18,561 nucleotides of DNA from assembly GCA_019217005.1 (NCBI GenBank), contig JAHBNG010000186.1, positions 1 to 18,561 of the forward strand, in the 5' to 3' direction. Both the position numbers and the translations under genes were made by a program. Positions 1 through 9,095 of the stretch are shown piece after piece. The notes beneath the pieces were generated by a model. That model made no database searches. It had not been told where the DNA came from and saw only the letters and a program-made list of their open reading frames with translations. This DNA comes from Chloroflexi bacterium TSY. Its GTDB lineage: Bacteria; Chloroflexota; Anaerolineae; Caldilineales; Caldilineaceae. Position 1 is the stretch's first letter. Every line of letters starts with the position of its first letter.

Positions 1-172
1 CACTATCTAGAATGCAACGGGCAATATTTGCCATGCTTTTGTTGTCCAAGACCATCAGACCCGTCAGATAGTTTTCAAAGTGGCGAAACTGTTTACGATT
101 GGCAAATACTGAACGAAAGGTTTCGCTATGCTCCTTGACCAGTGGCGCTACATTTACTATCGGCAATTGCAT
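1..172 (-). CDS. IS701-family transposase, N-terminal fragment (runs off left edge)
   Basis: The minus-strand frame opens with ATG at 172-170 and stays open to the window edge (57 codons). It starts MQLPIVNVAPLVKEH and contains FRSVFANRKQFRHFENYL followed by TGLMVLDNKSMANIARCI. The pattern F-x-x-x-F-A-N-x-x-x-x-R-H-F-x-x-Y-L-x-G-L-M-V-x-x-x-K-S is the N-terminal signature I associate with IS701-type DDE transposases. A good ribosome binding site (AAGGAG on the minus strand, 181-186) lies 8 nt before the ATG, which supports this start. The catalytic D, D and E residues would lie outside the window, so activity cannot be judged. It is transcribed in the same direction as the synthetase genes and begins about 70 nt after the truncated NRPS frame stops. 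Family assignment is from motif memory; the IS4-like superfamily is the alternative. Confidence 0.72.
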   Translation of the reverse strand, partial: MQLPIVNVAPLVKEHSETFRSVFANRKQFRHFENYLTGLMVLDNKSMANIARCILDS

Positions 173-265
173 CTTGATGGCTCCTTTTCTGCACTTTTTT
201 CTTGATGCAATCTATTGAGATGACTTTTGTCTCTTTTGTCAAAATTGGAAAACCTTCATTTCACA
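1..265 (-). mobile_element. IS701-like insertion sequence, one end only
   Basis: This is the end of an insertion sequence, containing the start of its transposase and a short AT-rich leader. The right-hand border is placed from the coding side: recognisable condensation-domain sequence in the NRPS ends at RRLSKHLD, and the following codons (SCEMKVFQF, then TGA) resemble no NRPS sequence. The border therefore lies roughly between 255 and 282. The other end, the inverted-repeat partner and the target duplication are outside the window, so the exact boundary is uncertain. Confidence 0.55.
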
Positions 266-3200
266 ACTATCGAGATGCTTAGATAGACGTCTGATGGTGC
301 TGTCATCAAACAGCTCTGTTCCATAGCGCCAGATGCCATACAATCCCTCGTTGGTTTCATTGACAAACAGGGCCAAATCATACTTAGCCAAGATAAACTC
401 GTTCTCTACTGGGCTTATCGTTAAGCCTGGCACAGATACCTCTTCTGACACCTGATTGCTATACACAAACAATATCTCAAATAAGGGCCTTGGGTTTCGA
501 GCCCGTTCAGGTTGTAACGCTCCCACCAAGTGATCATAGGGTAAATCTTGATGGGCATACGCCCCCAACGTCACTTCTTTGACCCGCTTGAGCAACTGCC
601 GAAATGTCGGGCGACCGCTTAAGTCTGTTCGTAACACCAGATGGTTGACGAAAAAACCAATCAAGCCCTCTGTCTCGAGTTGATTGCGATTCGCCACATC
701 GGTTCCCACAATAATGTCTTCCTGGTCGGTGTAGCGATAGAGCAACGTCTGCAGCGCAGCCAACAAAGTCATAAACTGAGTCGCACCCTCTTGACGTGAT
801 AGGGCAATTAACTTTGATGACACCTCCGTTGACAGGGTAAACTGAGCCAAGGCCCCCGCGTACGTTGGGTTCTGAGGATGGGGGCGGTCAAACGGTAAAG
901 CTAGACTTGGCAACGCCCCACTCAGTTGCTGCTGCCAGTATGTTAGCTGTTGCTCTAGCACCTCTCCCTGTAACCATTGTCGTTGCCAATGAGCAAAGTC
1001 CGCGTACTGAATTGGCAATGGCTCTAGCGCTGCGGGTTGGTCTTGACTAAAGGCTTCATACAAAGTGGCTAACTCGGTTATCAAGACACGCAACGACCAT
1101 TCATCGCTGATGATGTGATGCATTGTGAACAGCACAATGTGAGTCTGCTCCGCTAGTTTGAGCACACGCACGCGGAAAAGCGGGGCAAGGCTGAGATCAA
1201 AGCCTCGTGTTGCTTCTGCGGTAGCCAATGCGCGTACCTGTTGCTCCAGTTCCACCGCATCAGTTTTGCTCAAGTCTCCTACGACGAGAGGCATGTCTAG
1301 CGCATCAGCAATCATTTGGCTTGGACGACCATCGTTTGAGCCAAAATATGTCCTCAAACCTTCATGCCGTTGAACAAGTTCGTTCAGGCTGGCTTGCAAT
1401 GCTTCTACATTGAGAGTTCCTGTCAATTGCAGCGCTATGGGAATGTTGTAGGCCGCATTCCCTGGCTCCAGTTGATCCATAAACCAGAGACGCTGCTGGG
1501 CGAAAGAAAGAGGCAGTTCGCGCTCGCGGTCAACCGGCACAATCGGCGGAGCCTTCACGCCCTGCTCTGTACGGATTATTGCTTCGATCTTCTCTGCCAA
1601 CGCACGGACTGTGGTTGACTCAAATAGGTCGCGCAGCGGTAGGTTAACTTGGAACGTTTGCTGGATGCGCGAAACTGCCTGCGTTGCCAGCAGCGAATGA
1701 CCACCCAGGTCGAAGAAATTGTCGGATAGGCTCACCCGCTCGACATTGAGTACCGATGCCCAGATGGAAGCAAGCATCTCCTCGACTGGCGTGGAGGGCG
1801 CAACAAAGTCGTCGCTCAGGGCGCGCTGCTGCTCCGGTGCAGGGAGCGCCTTGCGGTCCACCTTGCCATTGGGGTTGATGGGCAGCGCAGCCAGCATGAC
1901 AAACGCAGAGGGGACCATGTAGTCAGGTAGTCGCTCCTGCAGGTAGCTCCGAAGCTCGCGCTCGATCGCGTCACTGCCGGCGGAAAAGACAATGTAAGCA
2001 ACAATACGCTTATCACCCGGTCTATCTTCACGGACCAACACGATCGCTTCCTGGACAGTGGGATGCTGGCTCAGTGCAGACTCAATTTCACCCAGCTCTA
2101 TGCGGAAGCCTCGAATCTTCACCTGAAAGTCGATGCGCCCGATGAACTCAATCGCACCGTCATGCTGGTATCGTACAAGGTCACCAGTCCTGTACAGCCG
2201 CTCCCCTGGCCGGTCGCTGAACGGGTTGGGCACAAAGCGGTCGGCGGTCAGCGCTGGTCGGTTGACATACCCATGAGCCAGTCCATCGCCACCAATGAAC
2301 AATTCACCCGCCACACCAATGGGAACCGGCTGCATAAGCGAATCTAGTACATAGAGCTGTGTGTTACTCAGCGCCCTACCGATGGGCACAGTCGTTGCAT
2401 CTTCGGCTACCGCGGCTATCTCATACCAAGCGGAGAATGTGGTGCTTTCTGTTGGTCCATAGCCGTTCAGTAATCGCCTAGGCGGAGACCCTGCCAAAAC
2501 AGTACGTATCCAATGCGGGTCCAATGCTTCGCCACCAACGAGTAGGTTATGCATAGTGCAGAACGCATCTGGTACCACGCGCGCCATCTGATTGAAGAGC
2601 GCCGTCGTGAGGAAAAAGGTGTCGATGCGCTGGGAACGGATTGTATCGGCAAAATCGTGTGGCGACAGCGCAACCTCCTTGCTCACCCCAACTAAGCAGC
2701 CGCCGTGTAGAAGCGCCCCCCACAGCTCGAGGGTAGCAGCATCAAATGCCGTGTTCGACACCATCGCCATGCGGGTCTCTGGTCCCAACTCAATGTAGTT
2801 CGTGTTGAAGACAAGACGGTTGATGGCGCGATGCGGGATCGAAATGCCCTTGGGCCGACCGGTCGAACCAGAGGTATACATGACATAAGCCGGATGCTCA
2901 CCAGTGACCTCAATGCCGAGGTTTTCATTAGCCTGCTGGGCAATCTCATCCCACTCTGTATCAATTTGGAGCAGCGTGGCAGCTCGTGTTGGAAGATGAT
3001 CGCGCAAAGACGATTGCAGCACGATCACCGATGCGTCTACGTCATCCATCATGAAGGCCAACCGCTCTTGCGGATAGGTTGGATCCAGCGGCACATAAGT
3101 TGCGCCAGCCTTGAGGATGCCAAGAATGCCCACAACCAACTCGACCGAACGTTCCATACAGATGCCCACAAAGCTGCTGGCTTCTACGCCGTGCGCCCGC

Positions 3201-4720
3201 AGATGATGAGCCAGTTGGTTGGCACGTCGATTCAACTCGGCGTAGGTCACTTTTTGGTCAGCAAAAACAATTGCCTCCGCGTCCGGCGTACGCCCGACCT
3301 GAGCTTCAAACAGCTTCTGGACGCACTCTGTACGAGGATAATCCGTTTTGGTATCCGTCCAATCGGTCAGGATTTGCTGCCGCTCTGGATCGGTCAGGAG
3401 GGGTAATTCCTGAGGGCGCAATGTTGGCTGCTCGACCATGCCCGTGAGAATCATTTGCAGGTGGCCCAACATGCGCGTAATCGTATCCGCATCAAAAGAT
3501 TTCACATCATGGTAGATAGAAATCTGCATCTCCGTCCGCGGCTCCACAACCACCGTTAATGGATAACCTGTTTCTGAGCCAACATGCTCTACAGAGCTGA
3601 TCGCGACACGACCCTCGGGCTGGTTACCATTTGAGCTAGAACTGAGATTCTCAAATACGACAATGCTTTCAAAGAGTGGTAGATTGCGCGGCACCTCGCT
3701 CCACCCATGGACTTGTGTTAAGGAGCTATACTCATAACGCCGCGCCGTGGCCTGCTGCTCCTGTACTGTCTGCAACCAATTGGGAACGTCGCTGGCACTA
3801 TCCAACTGCACCCGCACGGGCAAGGTATTGATAAACATGCCGATCATCAATTCCGCACCAACTAGTTCGGTTGGACGACCAGAGACCACTGCACCAAAGA
3901 GTACATCCGGCGTGCCAGCATACCGGCTGAGTAAGATGGCCCAGGCACCCTGCAGCACGGTATTGAGCGTCAAGTGATGTTGGCGAGCAAAGGCAGAGAG
4001 CTTTTCGGTCAAGTCGGTCGATAACTCGATCTTCTGGACTGCATGGGCGGCGTCTGGCTGGACACCATTCATGTTTGCAGGTCCCAGTTCCAGTTGTGTT
4101 GGTATCGCAAACCCGCGCAACGTCTGTCGCCAAAAGGCTTCTGCCTCGGCCTGATCCTGCTCTTGTAGCCAGACGATGTAATCGCGATACGGACGGCTGG
4201 TAGAGGGTGGTGGCTCTATCCCTTGGCAATAGGATTCATAGATCACCATAATCTCACGCAAGAGCAGTCCTGCCGACCAGCCATCTAACAGCAAATGATG
4301 GATGTTCCAGATCAGTTCGTGACGCTCATTTGCCATTTGAATCAGCGTAATATTCATCAACGGCGCTTGAGAGAGTTCGAAACCTTGTTGTCGGCTCGCT
4401 TGCAAACGCTCTTGCAGTGCTGCTTCCTGCGCGTCGGGCGTCATATCACGCCAGTCGAGCTGTTCTAGCGGCAAGTCAAGCTGCCGAAAGACAACTTGAT
4501 GGGGTTCATCTGCACCTTCCCAAACAAAGGCGGTGCGCAACACAGAGTGACGGTCTAGCGCCAAGCTCCAGGCTCGTTCAAACGCGGCGCAATCCAACTC
4601 ACCTTGAATGGTGGTCCGCAGACTTTCTACATAGGGAACCGATGCCGCTTCATAGATTGTGTGAAAGAGGATACCCTGCTGCAAAGGCGAAAGCGTATAG
4701 ACATCTTCAATTTTCTTCAT
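239..4720 (-). CDS. Nonribosomal peptide synthetase, C-A-T-C, 3'-truncated by an IS
   Basis: A 1493-residue NRPS. Domains: C1 (about 5-440), with intact HHLLLDG at 141-147; adenylation (about 465-965), with YTSGSTGRPKG at 615-625 and NGKVDRKALP at 951-960; carrier (about 975-1045), with DLGGHSLL and phosphopantetheine Ser1009; C2 (about 1068-1485), with HHIISDE at 1201-1207. In C2 the usual Gly is Glu, but both His and the Asp remain. Reading the A domain against GrsA gives the code D-A-L-F-L-G-G-T-F-K, which suggests an aliphatic residue (Val/Ile-like); this is my manual alignment, so low confidence. The start YTLSPLQQGILFH resembles C domains that accept from an upstream E-domain protein. 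ATG at 4720-4718 is preceded by GAGGAAG. The gene starts 46 bp after the upstream PKS frame ends. The protein stops just after C2 with a foreign tail, where another A-T module would be expected, and an IS701-like element follows. C2 has nothing to pass its product to, so this is probably a broken gene. Confidence 0.93.
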   Translation of the reverse strand: MKKIEDVYTLSPLQQGILFHTIYEAASVPYVESLRTTIQGELDCAAFERAWSLALDRHSVLRTAFVWEGADEPHQVVFRQLDLPLEQLDWRDMTPDAQEAALQERLQASRQQGFELSQAPLMNITLIQMANERHELIWNIHHLLLDGWSAGLLLREIMVIYESYCQGIEPPPSTSRPYRDYIVWLQEQDQAEAEAFWRQTLRGFAIPTQLELGPANMNGVQPDAAHAVQKIELSTDLTEKLSAFARQHHLTLNTVLQGAWAILLSRYAGTPDVLFGAVVSGRPTELVGAELMIGMFINTLPVRVQLDSASDVPNWLQTVQEQQATARRYEYSSLTQVHGWSEVPRNLPLFESIVVFENLSSSSNGNQPEGRVAISSVEHVGSETGYPLTVVVEPRTEMQISIYHDVKSFDADTITRMLGHLQMILTGMVEQPTLRPQELPLLTDPERQQILTDWTDTKTDYPRTECVQKLFEAQVGRTPDAEAIVFADQKVTYAELNRRANQLAHHLRAHGVEASSFVGICMERSVELVVGILGILKAGATYVPLDPTYPQERLAFMMDDVDASVIVLQSSLRDHLPTRAATLLQIDTEWDEIAQQANENLGIEVTGEHPAYVMYTSGSTGRPKGISIPHRAINRLVFNTNYIELGPETRMAMVSNTAFDAATLELWGALLHGGCLVGVSKEVALSPHDFADTIRSQRIDTFFLTTALFNQMARVVPDAFCTMHNLLVGGEALDPHWIRTVLAGSPPRRLLNGYGPTESTTFSAWYEIAAVAEDATTVPIGRALSNTQLYVLDSLMQPVPIGVAGELFIGGDGLAHGYVNRPALTADRFVPNPFSDRPGERLYRTGDLVRYQHDGAIEFIGRIDFQVKIRGFRIELGEIESALSQHPTVQEAIVLVREDRPGDKRIVAYIVFSAGSDAIERELRSYLQERLPDYMVPSAFVMLAALPINPNGKVDRKALPAPEQQRALSDDFVAPSTPVEEMLASIWASVLNVERVSLSDNFFDLGGHSLLATQAVSRIQQTFQVNLPLRDLFESTTVRALAEKIEAIIRTEQGVKAPPIVPVDRERELPLSFAQQRLWFMDQLEPGNAAYNIPIALQLTGTLNVEALQASLNELVQRHEGLRTYFGSNDGRPSQMIADALDMPLVVGDLSKTDAVELEQQVRALATAEATRGFDLSLAPLFRVRVLKLAEQTHIVLFTMHHIISDEWSLRVLITELATLYEAFSQDQPAALEPLPIQYADFAHWQRQWLQGEVLEQQLTYWQQQLSGALPSLALPFDRPHPQNPTYAGALAQFTLSTEVSSKLIALSRQEGATQFMTLLAALQTLLYRYTDQEDIIVGTDVANRNQLETEGLIGFFVNHLVLRTDLSGRPTFRQLLKRVKEVTLGAYAHQDLPYDHLVGALQPERARNPRPLFEILFVYSNQVSEEVSVPGLTISPVENEFILAKYDLALFVNETNEGLYGIWRYGTELFDDSTIRRLSKHLDSCEMKVFQF

Positions 4721-4724
4721 AAAA

Positions 4725-4731
4725 CTTCCTC
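4725..4731 (-). promoter_or_regulatory. Ribosome binding site of the C-A-T-C NRPS
   Basis: The minus strand reads GAGGAAG followed by four T residues and then ATG. It supports the ATG at 4720-4718 as the start and shows that this NRPS is initiated independently of the upstream PKS frame, 46 bp away. Confidence 0.6.
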
Positions 4732-4766
4732 ATCGTGATAATGGCTCTATCGTTGGCTCATCGGTT

Positions 4767-7700
4767 CTATTCGGCCTGTTGAAGTTTCGCCAGAATGCTA
4801 TCGAGTTGTTTCTGATCGATATTGGCTTGTGCAAAATCTGACGGCGTATAGCCGATATCTTCATGTTGACAGTACTGAATGATTGTTTGTAGTGTGGTTC
4901 GGAAATCTTGCGCAAGATCCGTCACTGTTTCGCTCCGGAAAAACCGCTCGCTATAGTACCAGTTCGCTTGCAGTTGTCCGTCGGCAACACCGACCTCAAT
5001 ATCGAAGAGATAGGCGTCACTCGCCAACATCTCATCAGTGCCATTGGAGGGTTGCGACAGCGGAGCCAGCTCTGGTGCCAGCCCAACGAGTGGTGACCGG
5101 TAGCGCAGACGCACCTCGGGTAGAGGAGCCTCTTCCAGCTGCTCTGCAATGGTCTGATCACCGCTCAGATAGCACAACAAGCTATACCCCAGCCCGTTGT
5201 GAGGCACGCGACGGCGTTGCTCTTTGGTCACCTTCAACAATTCGCCTGGGTTGTCATAATCATCGGCATCGAACAGCATCGGGAAGGATGCGCTACAGGG
5301 ACCGATACGAGGTGCACTTCCCCATTCGCCACTCTGCACCATTCGGCCATCACCCACCAGTTCGATCAATAGTGTCTGCTCGTCCGCCCAGGTTGAGATC
5401 GACTGGATCAGTGCAGCCAGCAACACTTCTTCCACCTGCACATTGTGTCGGTCTAAAATATCTTCCTGCAGGTAACGCGTCTCTACTTCCTCTAACGTCA
5501 CCGTCAAACTACACTGCGCAGCCGGAGCCGCTTCATCCGCGTCATCTTCGTCCCAGAAATCGACTGACAGGGGCTCCACAGCCAAGCGAGATTCGGTTAG
5601 CCAGTACGCTGCTTCTGCCACACATTGCGGCGATCTGGCATAGTCGACCAACTGTTCAGCCCACTGTTTAAATGAACCATAGTCCGAACGCAAACGCACA
5701 TGTTCATCGGCAGCCAGTTGGCGATAGACGGTCAGCAGATCCTCTATCAGCAGTTGCCATGAGTAGTCGTCGGCGATCAGCGGATGGAGAATGATTCCTA
5801 ATTGAGCCGGTTGCTCTGGGCCCAAATCAAACAGCATCAGCTGCATCAGCCCCTCTTCTGTCCAGTTCACAGTATCTCGCCAATGGGCAATTTCGGCAGC
5901 GATGGCGGCCTCTTGGACGCTTGATGTATCTGACGATAGATCAAGCGCTATAAAAGGTATCGACTCGTCCGGTTCGGCAATGTGCTGCGTCCACGCTGGT
6001 GTCACTTGGGTCAGATTCGCTGATTCAATACGCAAACGCAGAGCATCATGCAGAGTCAGCAACTCTCCAACAGCAGCCCGCAACAAGCCAGGATCCAATG
6101 GTTCTTGCATTTCAAAGAGCATGGTCTGGCTGTGGCGCCTTGGCTTGGGCAGTTCCTGCATGATGAACTCATATTGACCGGGCGTGAGCGGCGCAGGACC
6201 AGATACAACCTCTGGCGTCGTCACATCTTCTTCATCTGCACCCAATACCACGGCCAATTCTGCGACGGTTTGGTGCTGGAAGAGTTGCTGCGGCGACAAT
6301 TGGTACCCTGCGCGGTTAAAACGCGCAATCATCTGAATCCCGGCAACCGAATCGCCACCCAATTCGAAGAAGTTGTCGTGTATCCCAATCTGATCGATGC
6401 CCAATGTCTCTTCCCAGATTTCGGCAATCTTCTCTTCCTGTTGATTGCGAGGGGCCGCATACTCGGTCTGCAACTCGGGGCGGGGGTAGGCTGGTCTTGC
6501 CTCGTCCGGCTCTTCGACGGCGTCAATCAGTGACGTTGGCTGGTGCCTCTTGGCATGTTCAATGGCAACGAGCAGATCGTTGGGCGACGTGATAATCTGA
6601 GCCATGCCCGTGCTGGCCAAAATACGATGGAAAGCTTCGACACCCTCGCGATTGAGCATGCCGTTGCTGGAAACCAACTGTGCGTCCTCGTCTTCGGTCG
6701 ATTTACTCACCTGCTCGATGGAGTGCACCAACTCCTCGTGTTGAACCTTGCCGTTTTGTTGTTGCGTGCCAGCAGCCCGCTTCAGTGGCTCTGCCACTGT
6801 GTGGACCCGCTTCTGGCCAAACGAATCAATTACGGTTAGCTCAACCCCATCCTCATCCATTAGAATCACGTGAAAGGTCAGCGTTTCGCGTGATGGATCT
6901 CGCTCTGCATCGAAGGTGTGATAGGCATAGACTTTGCGTGGCAGTGGTTCCTTAATTGTGATGCTCTTATAACCCATCGGCATATAGAGTCCGGGTCCCA
7001 CCAAGTGGGACTTGGCCGCGCCGTTGGTGCGGTCGAGCAGGGCAGGATGCAGCTTATAGTCCTCCAAATCGTGCAGAAATTCTTCGCCCAATTCCAACAC
7101 GGTCACCATCTCATTCTGACCGATGTAGGCCCGTCGCAGATTCTGCCAGCGGGGTCCCAGATCGTCATGGGTCAGCGGCAGGTCCGTTGCGATCAGTTCC
7201 CGATCGGTACAGCGGTCGATCATGGCCTGCACATCATGTCGTTTGACCGGACCTTTTTCGACTAAGTGAACCTTGCCCAGCACGGTCTCTCGCCACGGTG
7301 CATCACCTTCGTGATAGCCAGGCGGTCTGTACAACATGCGAAAGGCGTACCCACCATCATCCATCTTTTCAAGTACAGTCCGGATCTCTTTTTCTTCGTC
7401 ATCGCGCACATCGATGGCAGAGAGGAAGAAGAGATCGCTCAGTTCAATTGCTCGGTCGCCCGCCTCTTCTGCCAGCGCGGCGTGGACCATCTCCAAATAG
7501 GTCACGCCGGGAATTACTGCTTTTTGGAGAATGCGGTGGTCTTCCAGCACCCAATGTTTTTCGATGCTGAACGTGGTCGAATAGATAGTCTGATCTGCCG
7601 TCTTGAGAATGCACTTCTCCAGCAGTGGGTGTGGCCCAAGTTGCTCAGGTGCAGGCTCCGATGATATAGAAGCCTCATTGCCGTTTTGGCCTGGTTTCAC

Positions 7701-9044
7701 ACCCATTTTCGCCAGCGTCTCGACGCGCATACCAACTTCATCCCAACCGGCCCAGTTGATGGAGACAGTGAATGTGTCTGACTGCGCCATCTGGTAGTGG
7801 GCAAAGGCATCCAAGAATGCGTTGGCCGCACAGTAATCCACCTGGCCAAAGCTGCCCATAATTGCGGCTCTTGACGAGCAAAGCACCAGGAAATCTAGTT
7901 CCTGATCGGCCAGTACCTGTTCCAGCACGCGAGTCCCATGTACCTTTGGTCTCATCACCTCTTCCGCCATTTCGGTCGTCTTTAGTTGTATGAGTCCACC
8001 GCCACCGACACCGGCCGAGTGAATGACGCCATTAACCGAGCCAAAGCGACTGTTGACCTGCTCGACAGCTTCCTGCATCTGTGTGAGATCGGTTACGTCG
8101 ACACGCAGAACGAGCACCTCGCTTCCCATCTCCTCCAGCGTCTGCAACTTGCGAATTTTGAGGCTGGTGACATCATCTTCATCGTGGGTTGCCAGCCATT
8201 CGTTCCATTCTTCTCTGGCAGGGAATGGCGAGCGTCCGGTTAAGACCAAACGGGCCTGTACCGTATGCGCCAAATAGTCAGCTAATTCTAACCCAATGCC
8301 ACCCAGGCCGCCCGTGATCAGGTAGACTCCCTCTTTGCGCAAACGGGATGTCCACCCCTCTTTATCTTCACGGCCCGTCAACCGCACTTGGTCAAATGTC
8401 TGTACCCAACGATGACGGCCACGATAGGCCACAACAGAATCGATTGAATCAACAGAATTGGTCGAACAGACGGTCAATTCCCCAATCAGCTGATTTGCCA
8501 GCGATCCATATTTGGTCTGTCCCCCTTGCGGCAGCATGATATCGATGCTCTGACAGGTGATATTGGGATACTCCTTGGCAATGGCCCGACATGGCCCGAT
8601 TACGGTCGCCTTTTCCGGCCATTTGGTTTCGCCGTCGACGACCTCCTGCATGGCGTTGGTGATCACGCCAAGATGGGTGGCGTCACTCAGATCGGCTGAC
8701 CCCATCGCTTGCGCCAGATAGAGTAAGCTATAAAAGCTTTGGGTTACCAGCGCATCCGAAGCATCCAAATCGAGCTGCAGATCTGCATCCGGGGTGACGC
8801 CCCACAGATGGACAATCGTTTCCGGTACGCTATTGTACGATTGAAGCGCTTCGAACAGGGCATCATAATCTTCACGACGTCCGGGGTTGACTACATATTC
8901 ATGCTCGGTTACTTGATTGAATTGTTCACCCGCGACAACTGTTGTAACCTTGTGTCCTCGCTCGGCCAACTGTTGGATCATCTGCGTCCCAACGCCACAT
9001 GAGTCGACGAATAGCAACCAATGTGACGACTGTTCAATGGCCAC
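4767..9044 (-). CDS. PKS fragment KR-DH-ACP with degenerate epimerization-type domain
   Basis: A 1425-residue frame from a GTG at 9044-9042. KR: structural half about 1-215, catalytic half 235-430, with GGLGGIG at 245-251, K367, Ser390/391, Y404 and N408; the B-type LDD signature is absent (GGGG instead). DH (about 470-750): H503 is kept, but HxxxGxxxxP reads with Gln507 for Gly, and the second motif is D671-R-T-N-G rather than DxxxQ/H, so dehydration is uncertain. KR before DH is the reverse of the textbook order. The carrier (about 865-935) has LGGDSV with Ser899. The last 470 residues are an E-type domain by GDGR (1231-1234), GLGY (1284-1287) and YTPSDF (1399-1404), but its HHxxxDG is HPLIADD (1087-1093) and its catalytic Glu is Val1230. 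The tail LDSILAKLQQAE looks like a docking helix. GTG lacks a Shine-Dalgarno, and the frame continues upstream to a TAG, so it is probably the 3' part of a longer gene. Confidence 0.9.
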   Translation of the reverse strand: MAIEQSSHWLLFVDSCGVGTQMIQQLAERGHKVTTVVAGEQFNQVTEHEYVVNPGRREDYDALFEALQSYNSVPETIVHLWGVTPDADLQLDLDASDALVTQSFYSLLYLAQAMGSADLSDATHLGVITNAMQEVVDGETKWPEKATVIGPCRAIAKEYPNITCQSIDIMLPQGGQTKYGSLANQLIGELTVCSTNSVDSIDSVVAYRGRHRWVQTFDQVRLTGREDKEGWTSRLRKEGVYLITGGLGGIGLELADYLAHTVQARLVLTGRSPFPAREEWNEWLATHDEDDVTSLKIRKLQTLEEMGSEVLVLRVDVTDLTQMQEAVEQVNSRFGSVNGVIHSAGVGGGGLIQLKTTEMAEEVMRPKVHGTRVLEQVLADQELDFLVLCSSRAAIMGSFGQVDYCAANAFLDAFAHYQMAQSDTFTVSINWAGWDEVGMRVETLAKMGVKPGQNGNEASISSEPAPEQLGPHPLLEKCILKTADQTIYSTTFSIEKHWVLEDHRILQKAVIPGVTYLEMVHAALAEEAGDRAIELSDLFFLSAIDVRDDEEKEIRTVLEKMDDGGYAFRMLYRPPGYHEGDAPWRETVLGKVHLVEKGPVKRHDVQAMIDRCTDRELIATDLPLTHDDLGPRWQNLRRAYIGQNEMVTVLELGEEFLHDLEDYKLHPALLDRTNGAAKSHLVGPGLYMPMGYKSITIKEPLPRKVYAYHTFDAERDPSRETLTFHVILMDEDGVELTVIDSFGQKRVHTVAEPLKRAAGTQQQNGKVQHEELVHSIEQVSKSTEDEDAQLVSSNGMLNREGVEAFHRILASTGMAQIITSPNDLLVAIEHAKRHQPTSLIDAVEEPDEARPAYPRPELQTEYAAPRNQQEEKIAEIWEETLGIDQIGIHDNFFELGGDSVAGIQMIARFNRAGYQLSPQQLFQHQTVAELAVVLGADEEDVTTPEVVSGPAPLTPGQYEFIMQELPKPRRHSQTMLFEMQEPLDPGLLRAAVGELLTLHDALRLRIESANLTQVTPAWTQHIAEPDESIPFIALDLSSDTSSVQEAAIAAEIAHWRDTVNWTEEGLMQLMLFDLGPEQPAQLGIILHPLIADDYSWQLLIEDLLTVYRQLAADEHVRLRSDYGSFKQWAEQLVDYARSPQCVAEAAYWLTESRLAVEPLSVDFWDEDDADEAAPAAQCSLTVTLEEVETRYLQEDILDRHNVQVEEVLLAALIQSISTWADEQTLLIELVGDGRMVQSGEWGSAPRIGPCSASFPMLFDADDYDNPGELLKVTKEQRRRVPHNGLGYSLLCYLSGDQTIAEQLEEAPLPEVRLRYRSPLVGLAPELAPLSQPSNGTDEMLASDAYLFDIEVGVADGQLQANWYYSERFFRSETVTDLAQDFRTTLQTIIQYCQHEDIGYTPSDFAQANIDQKQLDSILAKLQQAE

Positions 9045-9095
9045 GTTTGTTTCATGGACTGGTGGAGCAGTTCGCTTCCACGATGGTGTGTAGAA

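Noticed and set aside
1201..1400. CRISPR array, tRNA or rRNA genes in the window
   Set aside because: I looked for regularly spaced direct repeats, tRNA-like T-loops and rRNA-like stretches across the window and saw none. The position given is nominal.
4883..5671. Plus-strand open frame of 262 codons opposite the E-like domain
   Set aside because: Its composition is Arg/Pro/Ser-rich and no motif is present; the opposite strand has clear E-domain homology.
9042..9044. GTG as the true start of a separate KR-DH-ACP protein
   Set aside because: No ribosome binding site is seen, and the upstream in-frame codons encode the conserved post-AT linker, so the KR frame continues from AT.
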